From Paraburkholderia sp. (GTDB lineage Bacteria > Pseudomonadota > Gammaproteobacteria > Burkholderiales > Burkholderiaceae), in assembly GCF_028283785.1 (NCBI RefSeq), contig NZ_JAPWKB010000018.1:186001-250000 (forward strand): a DNA stretch of 64,000 bases, written 5' to 3'. Numbering within the stretch: position 1 is the stretch's first letter; each line of letters opens with the position of its first letter. The notes under the pieces were generated by a model. The model made no database searches. It saw only the letters and a program-made list of their open reading frames with translations, and was not told the origin of the DNA. A program made the position numbers and the translations under genes. Positions 17,057 to 26,207 of the stretch are shown here, one piece after another.

Positions 17057-18376
17057 TCACGACCACGCACTTTCCGACATCGCCGGAACACGCGCCACGA
17101 CCTGAAGCGGGAACGTCATCTTCACGCGCAAACCCTTGCCGCCGTGATTGCCGATTTCCCATTCGCCGCCGGTTCGCCGCACCAGACGTTCGACGATTGC
17201 CAGACCCAGCCCGCTGTGGCCGTTGCCGCCGCGCGCCGGATCGAGCCGGACGAACGGACGGCTGGCGTTGATCAGGTCCTGCGCGGCAATGCCGCTGCCG
17301 TTGTCCTGCACCGACAGCACATAGCCCGCCGACGTGCGCGCGGTCGATACGACGATGGGCGGCGCGCCGTACGCATGGGCGTTGTCGAGCAGGTTCGACA
17401 GGATGCGGTCGAGCGTGGCGGCCGGCAATATAAAGCCGGGCCCCGCGCGCAGATCCGTTTGCACCGTGGACACGCCCGAAGCGACCGCCCGATAGCTGCG
17501 CACCACCCGCTCGCACTGCCCGTCGACATCGACGCCTTCGCTGCGGTCGGCGCCGTCGTGCGCGAACACGAGGAACTGCTCGACGATATGCGTCATCGAA
17601 TCGACGTCGCGCACCACGCCGTCGCGCGTCTTCACGTCGTCCATCATTTCGGCACGCAGACGCAGTCGCGCCAGCGGCGTTTTCAGGTCGTGCGCGACGC
17701 CGGCCAGCATCACCGCGCGATCGTTTTCGGTACGCGCGACTTCCTGCACCATCTGGTTGAAACCGTGCGTCAGTTGCCGCAATTCACGCGGACCGCGCTC
17801 CGGCACCGGCGGCACCGGCTGGCCCCGCCCGAACCGCGCGACCGCATGCGCAAGCGAGCGCAACGGTTGCTGCAACTGCCACGCGGCAAACAGCGCCGCC
17901 CCAACCGCCGACGCGAAGATCATCACGAGCCAGTACACCTGCCGGTCGAGCGGACGCGGCGGACGCAGCGGCTGCACCGGCACCACGATCCAGTTCGGAT
18001 CGCCCGGCGCACGCACCCACAACGTGGGCGGGCGGCCCGGCGGGCCGATCCGCGCGAGACTGCCGGACGGCATCCGGTCGCGCACGTCGTCGAGGAAACG
18101 CGACAGCGGCGCGTCGAGGCCGGCGTTCTCCGGCGGCACGTCCTTGCTGGCGGGATCGACCACCTGCACCCGCGACGGCAACGGCTGATCCGGCGAATTG
18201 ACGATGTGCTGACGCACCGCGTCGACGAGGAACACGGCTTCCTCGACCGCGTAGCGGGTCTGCAACTGGTCGCGGTTCAGACGGATCATCGCGTACCACG
18301 CGAAATGCGAGAACAGCAGCACGGCGACGACCAGCACCGCCAGCCGCCCGAACAGAGAGTCAATGGGCCGGCGCAT
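17057..18376 (-). CDS. EnvZ/CpxA-like sensor histidine kinase
   Basis: This 439-residue inner-membrane kinase senses an envelope signal and phosphorylates the response regulator encoded just upstream. It has TM1 (about 10-28), a periplasmic domain of about 125 residues rich in Pro, TM2 (about 155-175), a HAMP linker, the phospho-acceptor box VAHDLKTPLARLR, the N box SNLLDNAHAYG, and the ATP lid motifs QDNGSGI and GHSGLGLAIV. I chose the start MRRPIDSLFG at 18376, which overlaps the regulator gene by 17 bases, so translation is probably coupled. The longer ORF start lies in the regulator coding sequence. Divergent Spy-like gene and Cpx-like boxes suggest an envelope-stress role. Confidence 0.9.
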   Translation of the reverse strand: MRRPIDSLFGRLAVLVVAVLLFSHFAWYAMIRLNRDQLQTRYAVEEAVFLVDAVRQHIVNSPDQPLPSRVQVVDPASKDVPPENAGLDAPLSRFLDDVRDRMPSGSLARIGPPGRPPTLWVRAPGDPNWIVVPVQPLRPPRPLDRQVYWLVMIFASAVGAALFAAWQLQQPLRSLAHAVARFGRGQPVPPVPERGPRELRQLTHGFNQMVQEVARTENDRAVMLAGVAHDLKTPLARLRLRAEMMDDVKTRDGVVRDVDSMTHIVEQFLVFAHDGADRSEGVDVDGQCERVVRSYRAVASGVSTVQTDLRAGPGFILPAATLDRILSNLLDNAHAYGAPPIVVSTARTSAGYVLSVQDNGSGIAAQDLINASRPFVRLDPARGGNGHSGLGLAIVERLVRRTGGEWEIGNHGGKGLRVKMTFPLQVVARVPAMSESAWS

Positions 18377-19085
18377 GCTGCTCGCCATCGGGCACGAACA
18401 CATAACCGCGCCCACGCACCGTCTGAATGAAACGCGGTGTGGCCGGGTCGGTTTCCAGAATGCGGCGCAGGCGCCACACCTGAACGTCGATGCCGCGGTC
18501 GGTGCCGTCGTACTCGGGACCATGCAGCAATTCGAGCAGACGCTCACGCGTGAGCGTGCGCATCGGGTGATTGACGAAAATTTTCAGCAGCGCGAATTCA
18601 CTGCCCGACAGCGTCAGCGGCTTGTCTTCGAGGCTCAGCGTGCGCGACTGGAAATCCAGCGTGAAGCGGCCGAATCCAAACGGCTCGCGCTGTTCAGGCG
18701 CCGCCGCCGACGGCAACGTGCGACGCCGCCGCAGCACCGCCTGCACGCGCGCCAGCAGTTCGCGCGGATTGAACGGCTTGCCGAGGTAATCGTCCGCGCC
18801 GAGTTCGAGACCGACGATGCGGTCTACGTCATCGGCACGCGCGGTCAGCATGATGACGGGGATGTCGTCGCCCGACGCGCGCAGCTTGCGCAGCGCAGTC
18901 AGACCATCGACGCCCGGCATCATCAGATCGAGCACGATCAGATCGGGACGTTCGCGTTCCAGCCGACGCTCCAGCGATCCCGCGTCATGCAGCACCGAAA
19001 CTTCGATGCCCTGGCGGGCCAGATAGTCGCGCAGCAGGTCGCGCAGTTCGACGTCGTCATCGACGACAAGTATTTGAGTAGCCAT
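18360..19085 (-). CDS. OmpR/CpxR-family response regulator
   Basis: This 241-residue two-component regulator has a receiver domain (acidic VDDDVELRDL, phospho-acceptor Asp in LIVLDLMMPG, Lys in YLGKPFNPRELLAR) and a C-terminal winged-helix DNA-binding domain (SGSEFALLKIFVNHP, VQVWRLRRILE, RGRGYVF). I chose the start MATQILVVDDD at 19085, which begins directly with the receiver. It overlaps the downstream kinase gene and is divergent from a Spy/CpxP-like protein. Two direct repeats with the spacing of CpxR boxes lie in the 223-bp divergent region, so it probably regulates itself and the Spy-like gene. Confidence 0.92.
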   Translation of the reverse strand: MATQILVVDDDVELRDLLRDYLARQGIEVSVLHDAGSLERRLERERPDLIVLDLMMPGVDGLTALRKLRASGDDIPVIMLTARADDVDRIVGLELGADDYLGKPFNPRELLARVQAVLRRRRTLPSAAAPEQREPFGFGRFTLDFQSRTLSLEDKPLTLSGSEFALLKIFVNHPMRTLTRERLLELLHGPEYDGTDRGIDVQVWRLRRILETDPATPRFIQTVRGRGYVFVPDGEQHAPAH

Positions 19086-19141
19086 GAGATGAAGTTTAAC
19101 GCGCGCTGGTAAGGGTTTCCGTGACGACAATTCCGCAAAGG

Positions 19142-19206
19142 GTTACTGGGTGTTACGACGAAAGGCGTACGTAATGTCGCGTAATAGCCGTTCCATTCCA
19201 CGTAAC
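19142..19206. promoter_or_regulatory. Candidate response-regulator boxes (CpxR-like direct repeats)
   Basis: GTTAC-N5-GTTAC at 19142-19156 and GTAAT-N5-GTAAT at 19171-19185 have the direct-repeat geometry of CpxR sites (GTAAA-N5-GTAAA). A single GTAAC follows at 19202-19206. They are centred in the divergent region between the regulator/kinase genes and the Spy-like gene. Binding is inferred. Confidence 0.6.
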
Positions 19207-19308
19207 ACAAGGCGGCTCGCGGCTCTCTACGCTGTGCCTTACCGAATGCACGCCGTCCTTTGCTGTCGTGTCTGCATCCTCGGCCATTCCGTTCCAAGGA
19301 GCAATCTG

Positions 19309-19851
19309 ATGTCCAAGAAAATATCGCGCTTTCTCGCCGTTGCCGTCGCCTCCCTCGCCGTCAGCATCGGCGCCGCTCACGCCGCACCGACCGACGGCCC
19401 TGGCGGCCCCGGCGGTCACGGTGGCCCCGGCGGCATGCACGGCCACTTCATGAAAGATATCCAGCAGCTTCACAACCAGCTGAATCTGACGGCGGATCAG
19501 GAAAAGCTGTGGCAATCCGCGCTCGACACGATGAAGCAGAACCGTCAGGCCGAGCACGCCACCCATGAACAGATGAAGGATCAGTTCAAGGCCGTGCAAC
19601 AACAACCCATTCTCGACCTGAACGCGATGAACGCCGCGCATCAGAAGATCGAGGCGCAAGACCAGCAGTTGCGCGAGCAGACCACCGCCGCCTGGCTGAA
19701 TTTCTACAACAGCCTGAACGACAAGCAGAAAACCACCGTCAGCACGTCGCTGAAGCAGCACTGGGCGAAGATGGAAGCGCGTCACATGAAGATGCGCGAC
19801 CGTTGGGAACATCACGGCAAGGGTCCGGCTTCGGCACCTGTCGCGCAGTAA
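19309..19851 (+). CDS. Spy/CpxP-family periplasmic protein (LTxxQ motif)
   Basis: This 180-residue exported protein has a clear signal peptide (MSKKISRFLAVAVASLAVSIGAAHA, cleaved at AHA-AP). A Gly/Pro/His-rich linker (GGPGGHGGPGGMHGH) follows that could bind metal, then a mostly helical Gln-rich domain with the LTxxQ motif (LNLTADQEKLW). The family includes CpxP (a negative modulator of the Cpx kinase) and Spy (an ATP-independent periplasmic chaperone). The divergent CpxRA-like genes make a feedback role plausible. I chose the start at 19309, preceded by AAGGAG. A strong terminator follows. Confidence 0.88.
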   Translation: MSKKISRFLAVAVASLAVSIGAAHAAPTDGPGGPGGHGGPGGMHGHFMKDIQQLHNQLNLTADQEKLWQSALDTMKQNRQAEHATHEQMKDQFKAVQQQPILDLNAMNAAHQKIEAQDQQLREQTTAAWLNFYNSLNDKQKTTVSTSLKQHWAKMEARHMKMRDRWEHHGKGPASAPVAQ

Positions 19852-19866
19852 GTCTCGCCGCATGGC

Positions 19867-19901
19867 AAAACGCCACGGAAGTCGCTTCCGTGGCGTTTTT
19901 T
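19867..19901. terminator. Intrinsic terminator after the Spy-like gene
   Basis: An 11-bp stem (CGCCACGGAA with its complement) ends in TTTTTT and has AAAA on the other side. It can also serve the convergent pirin gene. Confidence 0.9.
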
Positions 19902-19944
19902 GTTGCAGTGCGTCGAAGCGCGGCGCATCCGCGCCGCCTGCGGG

Positions 19945-20652
19945 CTAGCGTAGCTCGCCGAGATCGAACACCAGCACTTCGGCGCCGGTGCCCTTTTCGA
20001 GCGTCACCCGTTGTGCATCGGTGATCTTCGCGGCGTCGCCGGCCACCAGCGCCTCGCCGTTGACCGTCACCGTGCCGCGCGCCACGTGCACATACGCCTG
20101 ACGGCCCGCGTCGAGCGTGAGTTCGGCGCGTTCGTCACCGTCGAACAGCCCGGCGTAGAGAGTCGAGTCCGCGTGGATCGTCACCGAGCCGTCGCGTCCG
20201 TCCGGCGATGCCACCACGCGCAGGCGACCGCGTTTGTCGGCGGCGTCGAAGCGCTTTTCCTCGTAGCCGGGCTGGTCGCCCGCGCGCTTCGGAATCACCC
20301 AGATCTGCAGCAGATGCAGCGAATCTTCCTGCGACGCGTTGAATTCGCTGTGCTGCACGCCGGTGCCCGCGCTCATCCGTTGCACGTCGCCGGGACGGAT
20401 CGTCGAGCCGGTGCCCATGCTGTCGCGATGCGACAGCGCGCCTTCGAGCACGTACGTGACGATCTCCATATCGCGATGGCCGTGTGTGCCGAAGCCCTGC
20501 CCCGGCGCGATCCGGTCTTCGTTGATGACGCGCAGCGGGCCGAAGTGCACGTGTTGCGGATCGCGGTAATCGGCGAACGAAAAGCTGTGATACGAATCGA
20601 GCCAGCCGTGATTGGCGTGACCCCGGTCTTCGGAGCGGCGAATGTCGATCAT
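19945..20652 (-). CDS. Pirin family protein (YhhW-like bicupin)
   Basis: This is a 235-residue bicupin protein. The N-terminal cupin has the metal-ligand pattern GFGTHGHRDMEIVTYVLEG and a later HSEFNAS segment, which matches the pirin/YhhW family where these His and Glu residues bind iron or another metal. Members include quercetin 2,3-dioxygenase activity in vitro; the physiological substrate is usually unknown. I chose the start MIDIRRSED at 20652, which has GGAGAA before it; the ORF extension to 20877 is not family-like. It is a single gene convergent with the Spy-like gene. Confidence 0.9.
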   Translation of the reverse strand: MIDIRRSEDRGHANHGWLDSYHSFSFADYRDPQHVHFGPLRVINEDRIAPGQGFGTHGHRDMEIVTYVLEGALSHRDSMGTGSTIRPGDVQRMSAGTGVQHSEFNASQEDSLHLLQIWVIPKRAGDQPGYEEKRFDAADKRGRLRVVASPDGRDGSVTIHADSTLYAGLFDGDERAELTLDAGRQAYVHVARGTVTVNGEALVAGDAAKITDAQRVTLEKGTGAEVLVFDLGELR

Positions 20653-20979
20653 GGAATTCTCCCAGTCGGATGCAGTGTCGATACGGGAATGTAGGGGCGG
20701 CGGACCGCGTACACAATCCGCGCGAATGCACCGGACCGTTCCAGCAATCCGGTCAATCGACGGAACCCGCCATCGCACTGGCGTCGGCCGCGTGTTCGGG
20801 TAAAATACCGCGCTTTTCGGGCGTGCGGCCACGCCGCGATGCCCGGGACCCCGGCTACGCCGGGCGCGGCGAGACAATTTTGGCCGCCTAGAATAGCGAC
20901 GGCCGGTTGCCCGCTACCGACTACCCGCCGGTACCGGTCGACGCGTCACCGAAGACGACCAGTCCGATCCAGGAGAACC

Positions 20980-21072
20980 ATGAAGCAGTTCGCATTGTGC
21001 CCGGCGCAGGCCGCAGATACCGCGAGGTCCGGACCGCAACGCGGCGCCGTCCTCCACGGAACGAACCGTTGA
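20980..21072 (+). CDS. Possible 30-residue leader peptide or binding-protein remnant
   Basis: A 30-codon ORF starting MKQFALCP is preceded by AGGAG five bases upstream of its ATG, the best ribosome site in this region. It has three Arg, one His and one Lys but no hydrophobic signal peptide. It is either a leader peptide for the amino-acid transporter operon, the remnant of a lost binding-protein gene, or chance. It is too short for the ORF track on its own and appears there as the tail of a 77-residue ORF. Confidence 0.3.
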   Translation: MKQFALCPAQAADTARSGPQRGAVLHGTNR

Positions 21073-21275
21073 CCCATACCGGCGTGCCCATGTGATCCGT
21101 GCGATTCAGGCGGCACTGCGTCTCGCACCCGGGCTCGCCCGCATGGGCGGACGCCAGGCTTCGTAATAGAGTCGGACGGAGCCGGACGCAGAGCCAACCG
21201 CAACGTCGGACGTTGCACAGAGTTATAAAACGCGCTGCCCGGCCGGCAACGGCCAGGCAATCATGAATTGCACAA

Positions 21276-21309
21276 GCGGTGCGTCGCGCACCGCGTCTTT
21301 CGCGGTGCG
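21276..21309 (+). promoter_or_regulatory. Mutually exclusive hairpins upstream of the transporter operon
   Basis: Segment 1 (GCGGTGCG, 21276-21283) can pair with segment 2 (CGCACCGC, 21287-21294). Segment 2 extended (CGCACCGCG) can instead pair with segment 3 (CGCGGTGCG, 21301-21309). The two stems exclude each other, and the structure ends 27 bp before the permease ATG. A switch or attenuator is possible but not proven. Confidence 0.4.
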
Positions 21310-21336
21310 CCCAGCGCGTATCGTCGGGGACCCCTT

Positions 21337-22026
21337 ATGCTCCTTCAAGGCTACGGCCCGCTGATCCTCAGCGGCACCTGGCAAACCGTCAAGCTGGCGG
21401 TGTTGTCGCTGGCGTTCGCCTTCCTGCTCGGCCTGATCGGCGCGGCGGCGAAACTGTCGAAAAACCGGGTATCGAACGGACTCGGCACGATCTACACGAC
21501 CGTCGTGCGCGGCGTGCCCGATCTGGTGCTGATGCTGCTGCTGTTCTACAGCATCCAGATCTGGCTGAACAACCTGACCGACCTGCTCGGCTGGGATCAG
21601 ATCGACATCGATCCGTTCGTGGCCGGCGTCGCGGTGCTCGGCTTCATCTACGGCGCGTATTTCACCGAGACCTTCCGCGGCGCATTCCTCGCGGTGCCGC
21701 GCGGCCAGCTCGAAGCGGGCGCGGCTTACGGGATGACCGGCTGGCAGGTGTTCACGCGGATCATGTTCCCGCAGATGATGCGTTTCGCGCTGCCGGGCAT
21801 CGGCAACAACTGGCAGGTGATGGTCAAGGCGACCGCGCTGGTGTCGATCATCGGCCTCGCCGACGTCGTCAAGGCGTCGCAGGATGCGGGCAAGGGCACG
21901 TTGCGGTTCTTCTTCTTCACGCTGCTGGCGGGCGCGATCTATCTCGCGATCACCACGGTGTCGAACTTCGTGTTGATTTACCTCGAAAAGCGCTACTCGA
22001 CCGGCGTGCGTAAGGCGGACCTATGA
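21337..22026 (+). CDS. hisQ: Polar amino-acid ABC transporter permease (HisQ/ArtQ type)
   Basis: This 229-residue inner-membrane permease belongs to the histidine/lysine/arginine/ornithine importer class. It has about five transmembrane helices, an N-terminal GTWQTVKLAVLSL helix typical of the family, the VVRGVPDLVLMLLLFY motif and the coupling loop EAGAAYGMTGWQVFTRIMFPQ. I chose the start MLLQGYGPL at 21337. Its stop overlaps the ATG of the next permease, so the two subunits are translationally coupled and probably form a heterodimer. Substrate specificity (basic amino acids) is inferred from overall similarity to HisQ. Confidence 0.87.
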   Translation: MLLQGYGPLILSGTWQTVKLAVLSLAFAFLLGLIGAAAKLSKNRVSNGLGTIYTTVVRGVPDLVLMLLLFYSIQIWLNNLTDLLGWDQIDIDPFVAGVAVLGFIYGAYFTETFRGAFLAVPRGQLEAGAAYGMTGWQVFTRIMFPQMMRFALPGIGNNWQVMVKATALVSIIGLADVVKASQDAGKGTLRFFFFTLLAGAIYLAITTVSNFVLIYLEKRYSTGVRKADL

Positions 22027-22736
22027 TCGAGCTGATCCAGCAATACTGGCGCAACTACCTTTTCACCGACGGCTACCGCGTTACCGGTCTCGCGATCACC
22101 GCGTGGCTGCTGGTGGTGTCGATCGGGCTCGGGTTCTGTCTGTCGGTGCCGCTCGCGGTGGCGCGCGTGTCGAAGAAGAAATGGCTGTCGCGGCTCGTGT
22201 GGCTGTACACGTATATCTTTCGCGGCACGCCGCTCTACGTGCAGCTGCTGCTTTGCTACACCGGTTTGTACAGCCTCGAAATCATCCGCAACAACGAGCT
22301 GACCAACGCGTTCTTCCGCGACGGCATGCACTGCACGCTGCTCGCGTTCACGCTGAACACCTGCGCGTACACCACGGAAATTTTCGCGGGCGCGATCAAG
22401 GCCACGCCGTACGGCGAGATCGAAGCGGCGCGTGCGTACGGCATGTCGCCGTTCACGCTGTACCGGCGCGTGATCCTGCCGTCGGCGCTGCGCCGCGCAC
22501 TGCCGTACTACAGCAACGAAGTGATCCTGATGCTGCACGCCACCACCGTCGCGTTCACCGCGACCGTGCCGGACATCCTGAAGATCGCGCGCGACGTGAA
22601 CTCGGCGACCTATCAGTCGTTCAACGCGTTCGGCATCGCCGCCCTGCTCTATCTGTTTGTATCGTTCACGCTGGTGTGGCTGTTCCGCCGCGCCGAGCGT
22701 CGCTGGCTCGCGTATTTGCGACCGCAAGGCAAATAA
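22023..22736 (+). CDS. hisM: Polar amino-acid ABC transporter permease (HisM type)
   Basis: This 237-residue partner permease has the family features YIFRGTPLYVQLLLCYTGLY and the coupling loop EIEAARAYGMSPFTLYRRVILP, with five predicted transmembrane helices. The insert LEIIRNNELTNAFFRDG and CTLLAFTLNTCAYTTE resemble HisM rather than generic GlnP proteins. It overlaps hisQ by 4 bases and is followed after 44 bp by the ATPase gene. Together the three genes encode a complete membrane complex, but no substrate-binding protein. Confidence 0.88.
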   Translation: MIELIQQYWRNYLFTDGYRVTGLAITAWLLVVSIGLGFCLSVPLAVARVSKKKWLSRLVWLYTYIFRGTPLYVQLLLCYTGLYSLEIIRNNELTNAFFRDGMHCTLLAFTLNTCAYTTEIFAGAIKATPYGEIEAARAYGMSPFTLYRRVILPSALRRALPYYSNEVILMLHATTVAFTATVPDILKIARDVNSATYQSFNAFGIAALLYLFVSFTLVWLFRRAERRWLAYLRPQGK

Positions 22737-22780
22737 CATCGCACGCCGCGTAATCCGGCCCGCTTGCGTCAAGGACCCTG

Positions 22781-23560
22781 ATGAACACAATGAAGCAAAA
22801 GCTCTTCGTCGACGAGCTTCACAAACAGTACGGCGATAACGAAGTTCTCAAAGGCGTGTCGCTGAAAGCGAATGCCGGCGACGTGATCAGCGTGATCGGA
22901 TCGTCCGGTTCGGGCAAGAGCACGATGCTCCGCTGTATCAACTTCCTCGAACAGCCGAACTCCGGGCGGATTTTCGTCGACGGCGAAGAAGTCCGCACCA
23001 AGCAGGACAAACACGGCGCGTTGCACGTGGCCGACCCGAAGCAGTTGCAGCGCGTGCGCACCAAGCTGTCGATGGTGTTCCAGCACTTCAACTTGTGGGC
23101 GCACATGACGGTGCTCGAAAACATCATCGAGGCGCCGGTTCACGTGCTGGGATTGTCGCGCCGCGAAGCCGAAGAACGGGGGCGCGCGTATCTGGAGAAA
23201 GTCGGGCTCGCGCCGCGCGTCGAAAAGCAGTATCCGTCGCATCTGTCGGGCGGCCAGCAGCAACGCGTCGCGATCGCGCGCGCGCTGGCGATGCACCCCG
23301 ACGTGATGCTGTTCGACGAGCCGACGTCGGCGCTCGACCCGGAACTGGTCGGCGAAGTGCTGAAAGTCATGCAGACGCTCGCCGAAGAAGGCCGCACGAT
23401 GATCGTCGTCACGCACGAAATGGCGTTTGCCCGGAACGTGTCGAATCACGTGATGTTCCTGCATCAGGGCCGCGTCGAAGAAGAAGGCCATCCGGACGAA
23501 GTCTTTAAAAATACGAAAAGCGAGCGACTCAAGCAGTTTCTGTCGGGCAGCCTGAAATAA
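22781..23560 (+). CDS. hisP: Polar amino-acid ABC transporter ATP-binding protein (HisP type)
   Basis: This 259-residue ATPase energises import through HisQM. It has Walker [10 protein letters not shown], the Q-loop region [17 protein letters not shown], signature [15 protein letters not shown], Walker [14 protein letters not shown] and the switch His in [13 protein letters not shown]. The HisP-type insert after the second strand ([24 protein letters not shown]) is longer than in GlnQ proteins and matches histidine/basic amino-acid systems. The start at 22781 (MNTMKQK) could also be the Met four codons later. A strong terminator follows. Confidence 0.92.
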   Translation: MNTMKQKLFVDELHKQYGDNEVLKGVSLKANAGDVISVIGSSGSGKSTMLRCINFLEQPNSGRIFVDGEEVRTKQDKHGALHVADPKQLQRVRTKLSMVFQHFNLWAHMTVLENIIEAPVHVLGLSRREAEERGRAYLEKVGLAPRVEKQYPSHLSGGQQQRVAIARALAMHPDVMLFDEPTSALDPELVGEVLKVMQTLAEEGRTMIVVTHEMAFARNVSNHVMFLHQGRVEEEGHPDEVFKNTKSERLKQFLSGSLK

Positions 23561-23603
23561 CGGCCACCGGCACGATGTAGTTTTTGTAGTTGCCGTATTG
23601 ATT

Positions 23604-23631
23604 AAAAAAGGCGCCTCCGGGCGCCTTTTTT
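23604..23631. terminator. Intrinsic terminator after the amino-acid ABC operon
   Basis: A GGCGCC-TCCG-GGCGCC hairpin is flanked by AAAAAA and TTTTTT, 44 bp after the hisP stop. Confidence 0.9.
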
Positions 23632-24182
23632 ATTTTCCGAAGAACGCGACGAAATCCGTTTGCCGCGCGTCCAACGCGCGAATCACGCATATTTGGGACG
23701 TTGGAGTGCACGTTTTAGCATCAAAACGATGCGTGATGCGCTTTACCTCTAGCGCCTGGCAACGTCAATAGTGGCAATCCTTAACATTAAGTCGGTGGAA
23801 ACGTGATTCCCTTGTCGCACAAGGCTTTTTGCGCCTTTGGGTGAAGCGGACATAGATTGTTGAGCACAACGGTATTGCAATTTGGAGACACTGGTCTGAA
23901 GCGAGCGATTTTCTTCTCCCACCTAAAAGGTATTTTTGCTAAATTAGTAACCAAAGTACCAAAACAAAGTTGTTAAAAAGTAGTTTCACTTCAAAACACA
24001 CAGGAGATACCGGTCGGCAAGGGATCGGCAAGACGCACCGACGGCTCCAATAAGGCCGCGCGTCCAGACACATGCTGCCCATCCGTTGGTCTCCCTGGTA
24101 CAGGATTTCTGCTCGGCGCTCCGTGCGACCGGGCACCATTCGCAGTACTGGGTTTTTCTTTTGACAGGGTATGGAGGAGAAG
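23632..24182. promoter_or_regulatory. Long AT-rich regulatory region before the porin
   Basis: This 550-bp stretch is markedly less GC-rich than the rest of the window, especially 23930-23990 (AAATTAGTAACCAAAGTACC). It holds no supported gene. A CCTTGTCGCACAAGG inverted repeat is at about 23812-23826. A long 5' leader or multiple regulator sites are expected for a major porin, but I cannot assign a regulator. Confidence 0.55.
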
Positions 24183-25286
24183 ATGAAAAAAGCTTTGCTC
24201 GCGGCTTCGCTGCTGGCGTTTGGCGTGGCAGCCCACGCACAGAGCAGCGTCACGTTGTACGGCCGCCTGGATGCTGGCCTTGAATATATGAGCGGCCTGG
24301 GCAACGGCGCGACCGGCAGCTCCTCGCATCGGTTCCGCGCAGAAAGCGGCGACTGGGGCACGAGCCTGTGGGGCATGAAAGGTGTCGAAGACATCGGTGG
24401 CGGCAACAAGGTTCTGTTCCAGTTGGAAGGCTCGTTCAACACGATGACGGGTGCAGGCCCGGGCGGTGGCGGTCTCTTCAATCGTTGGGCAACGGTCGGT
24501 ATGTCGAACGACCAGTTCGGTACGCTGCTGTTGGGTCGCGAACTGTTCATCTCGAACGGCGTGTGGGACTTCGATCCGTTCGGTCAGTCGAACTGGTCGT
24601 CGGCATCGCTGGTTCGTGGCCGCAACTGGCCGCAATCGAGCAACAACATTTCGTACCAGTCGCCGAAGTTCGCAGGCTTTGACGTCTACGGTCAGTTCGC
24701 GCTGTCGAACGCGACGAACTTCAACGGTAACGGCACGACGGCGCAAGGTCGCGAAGGCGGTCTGCAACTGACGTACACGAACTCGCTGTTCCAGGTTCGC
24801 GGTATGTACGACGAAATCCGCAGCGCGGCAAACGGCAACTTCACCGACCCGTTCACGGCATCGCGTGAATACACGGGCGCGGTCAACGTGTTCCTCGGTC
24901 CGTTCAAGATTCAGGGCGCATACCAGGCTATCCGCACGTCGAGCGCAGCAAGCGCCGCCGGCGCATCGCCGACCTCGCTCGATCACGAATGGGGTGGTGT
25001 GACGTGGCAGGCAACGCCGGCAGCAGCGCTGATCGCGGCGGTCTATCACGTGAATGCGAACAAGAACGGCGGCAACGCAACGATCTACACGATCGGTGGT
25101 TCGTACAACCTGTCCAAGCGCACGCTGCTCGACATCCAGATCGCGCAAGTGCGTAACAGCAACGCCGCGAACTTCGGTCTCGAAGCGAACAGCGCAGGCG
25201 CTGGCGACGGCGGTGCGACCAACGACAACCCGCTGCCGGGTCACAACCAGTCGGGCGTGTACGCAGGTATCCAGCACTCGTTCTAA
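24183..25286 (+). CDS. Gram-negative porin (Burkholderia OmpC-like)
   Basis: This outer-membrane general porin of 367 residues forms a trimeric 16-stranded beta-barrel for small hydrophilic solutes. The signal peptide MKKALLAASLLAFGVAAHAQ is followed by the family start SSVTLYGRLDAGLEY, with repeated amphipathic strands and the terminal HNQSGVYAGIQHSF, whose final Phe is the assembly signal. GGAGGAGA just before 24183 selects MKKALL rather than the ORF start MEEKMKK. Codon use shifts to CGT, GGT and GTT relative to neighbouring genes, which indicates high expression. It has its own promoter region and terminator and is monocistronic. Confidence 0.93.
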   Translation: MKKALLAASLLAFGVAAHAQSSVTLYGRLDAGLEYMSGLGNGATGSSSHRFRAESGDWGTSLWGMKGVEDIGGGNKVLFQLEGSFNTMTGAGPGGGGLFNRWATVGMSNDQFGTLLLGRELFISNGVWDFDPFGQSNWSSASLVRGRNWPQSSNNISYQSPKFAGFDVYGQFALSNATNFNGNGTTAQGREGGLQLTYTNSLFQVRGMYDEIRSAANGNFTDPFTASREYTGAVNVFLGPFKIQGAYQAIRTSSAASAAGASPTSLDHEWGGVTWQATPAAALIAAVYHVNANKNGGNATIYTIGGSYNLSKRTLLDIQIAQVRNSNAANFGLEANSAGAGDGGATNDNPLPGHNQSGVYAGIQHSF

Positions 25287-25350
25287 TCGAACGATGCTGT
25301 AGTCAGAATAGTTAGAGAGTCTTTTTCACGCTGCTGCGAGAGGCGCGTAT

Positions 25351-25386
25351 CGGTGCGATGTCCGAAAGGGTATCGCACCGTTTTTT
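25351..25386 (+). terminator. Intrinsic terminator after the porin
   Basis: A CGGTGCGAT stem pairs with ATCGCACCG and ends in TTTTTT, about 65 bp after the stop codon. Confidence 0.85.
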
Positions 25387-25626
25387 ATTGGGCGCGCGGA
25401 TTCGCTATCTTGATGGGCGATCGGATGGGATTTGCCGGCTGAAGACGGAATCGCGTCGAGCGTTCCGGATTGGGTACCTTGTGCTTTCGTGCTGCGGTGA
25501 TTCACATTGCGTGAACCGCGCGAAACGCACCGGCATAGTGCAATACCGACGTTGCCTCGATCTCACGCAACGCCGGTTTGTCGTGCAGCTTTCCGCCGAC
25601 GGCCTGACGCCATCGACAAACACCGC

Positions 25627-26130
<504 letters not shown>

Positions 26131-26207
26131 TTAACATGACCGGACGTCACGACCGACGCTGATACGTCCACTTCGAACAACCTGACGACGCGCCTGCCCC
26201 TCGCTCC

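Larger units (their letters stand above)
20653..21336. other. Long region between pirin and the hisQ-type gene
   Basis: About 680 bp with no standard gene. Polar amino-acid ABC operons commonly place the periplasmic binding-protein gene before the permease, but none is present here. The region holds a short ORF with a strong ribosome site (20980-21072) and three mutually complementary segments before the permease start (21276-21309). TAAAATACCG near 20804 is a possible promoter element. Confidence 0.5.
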
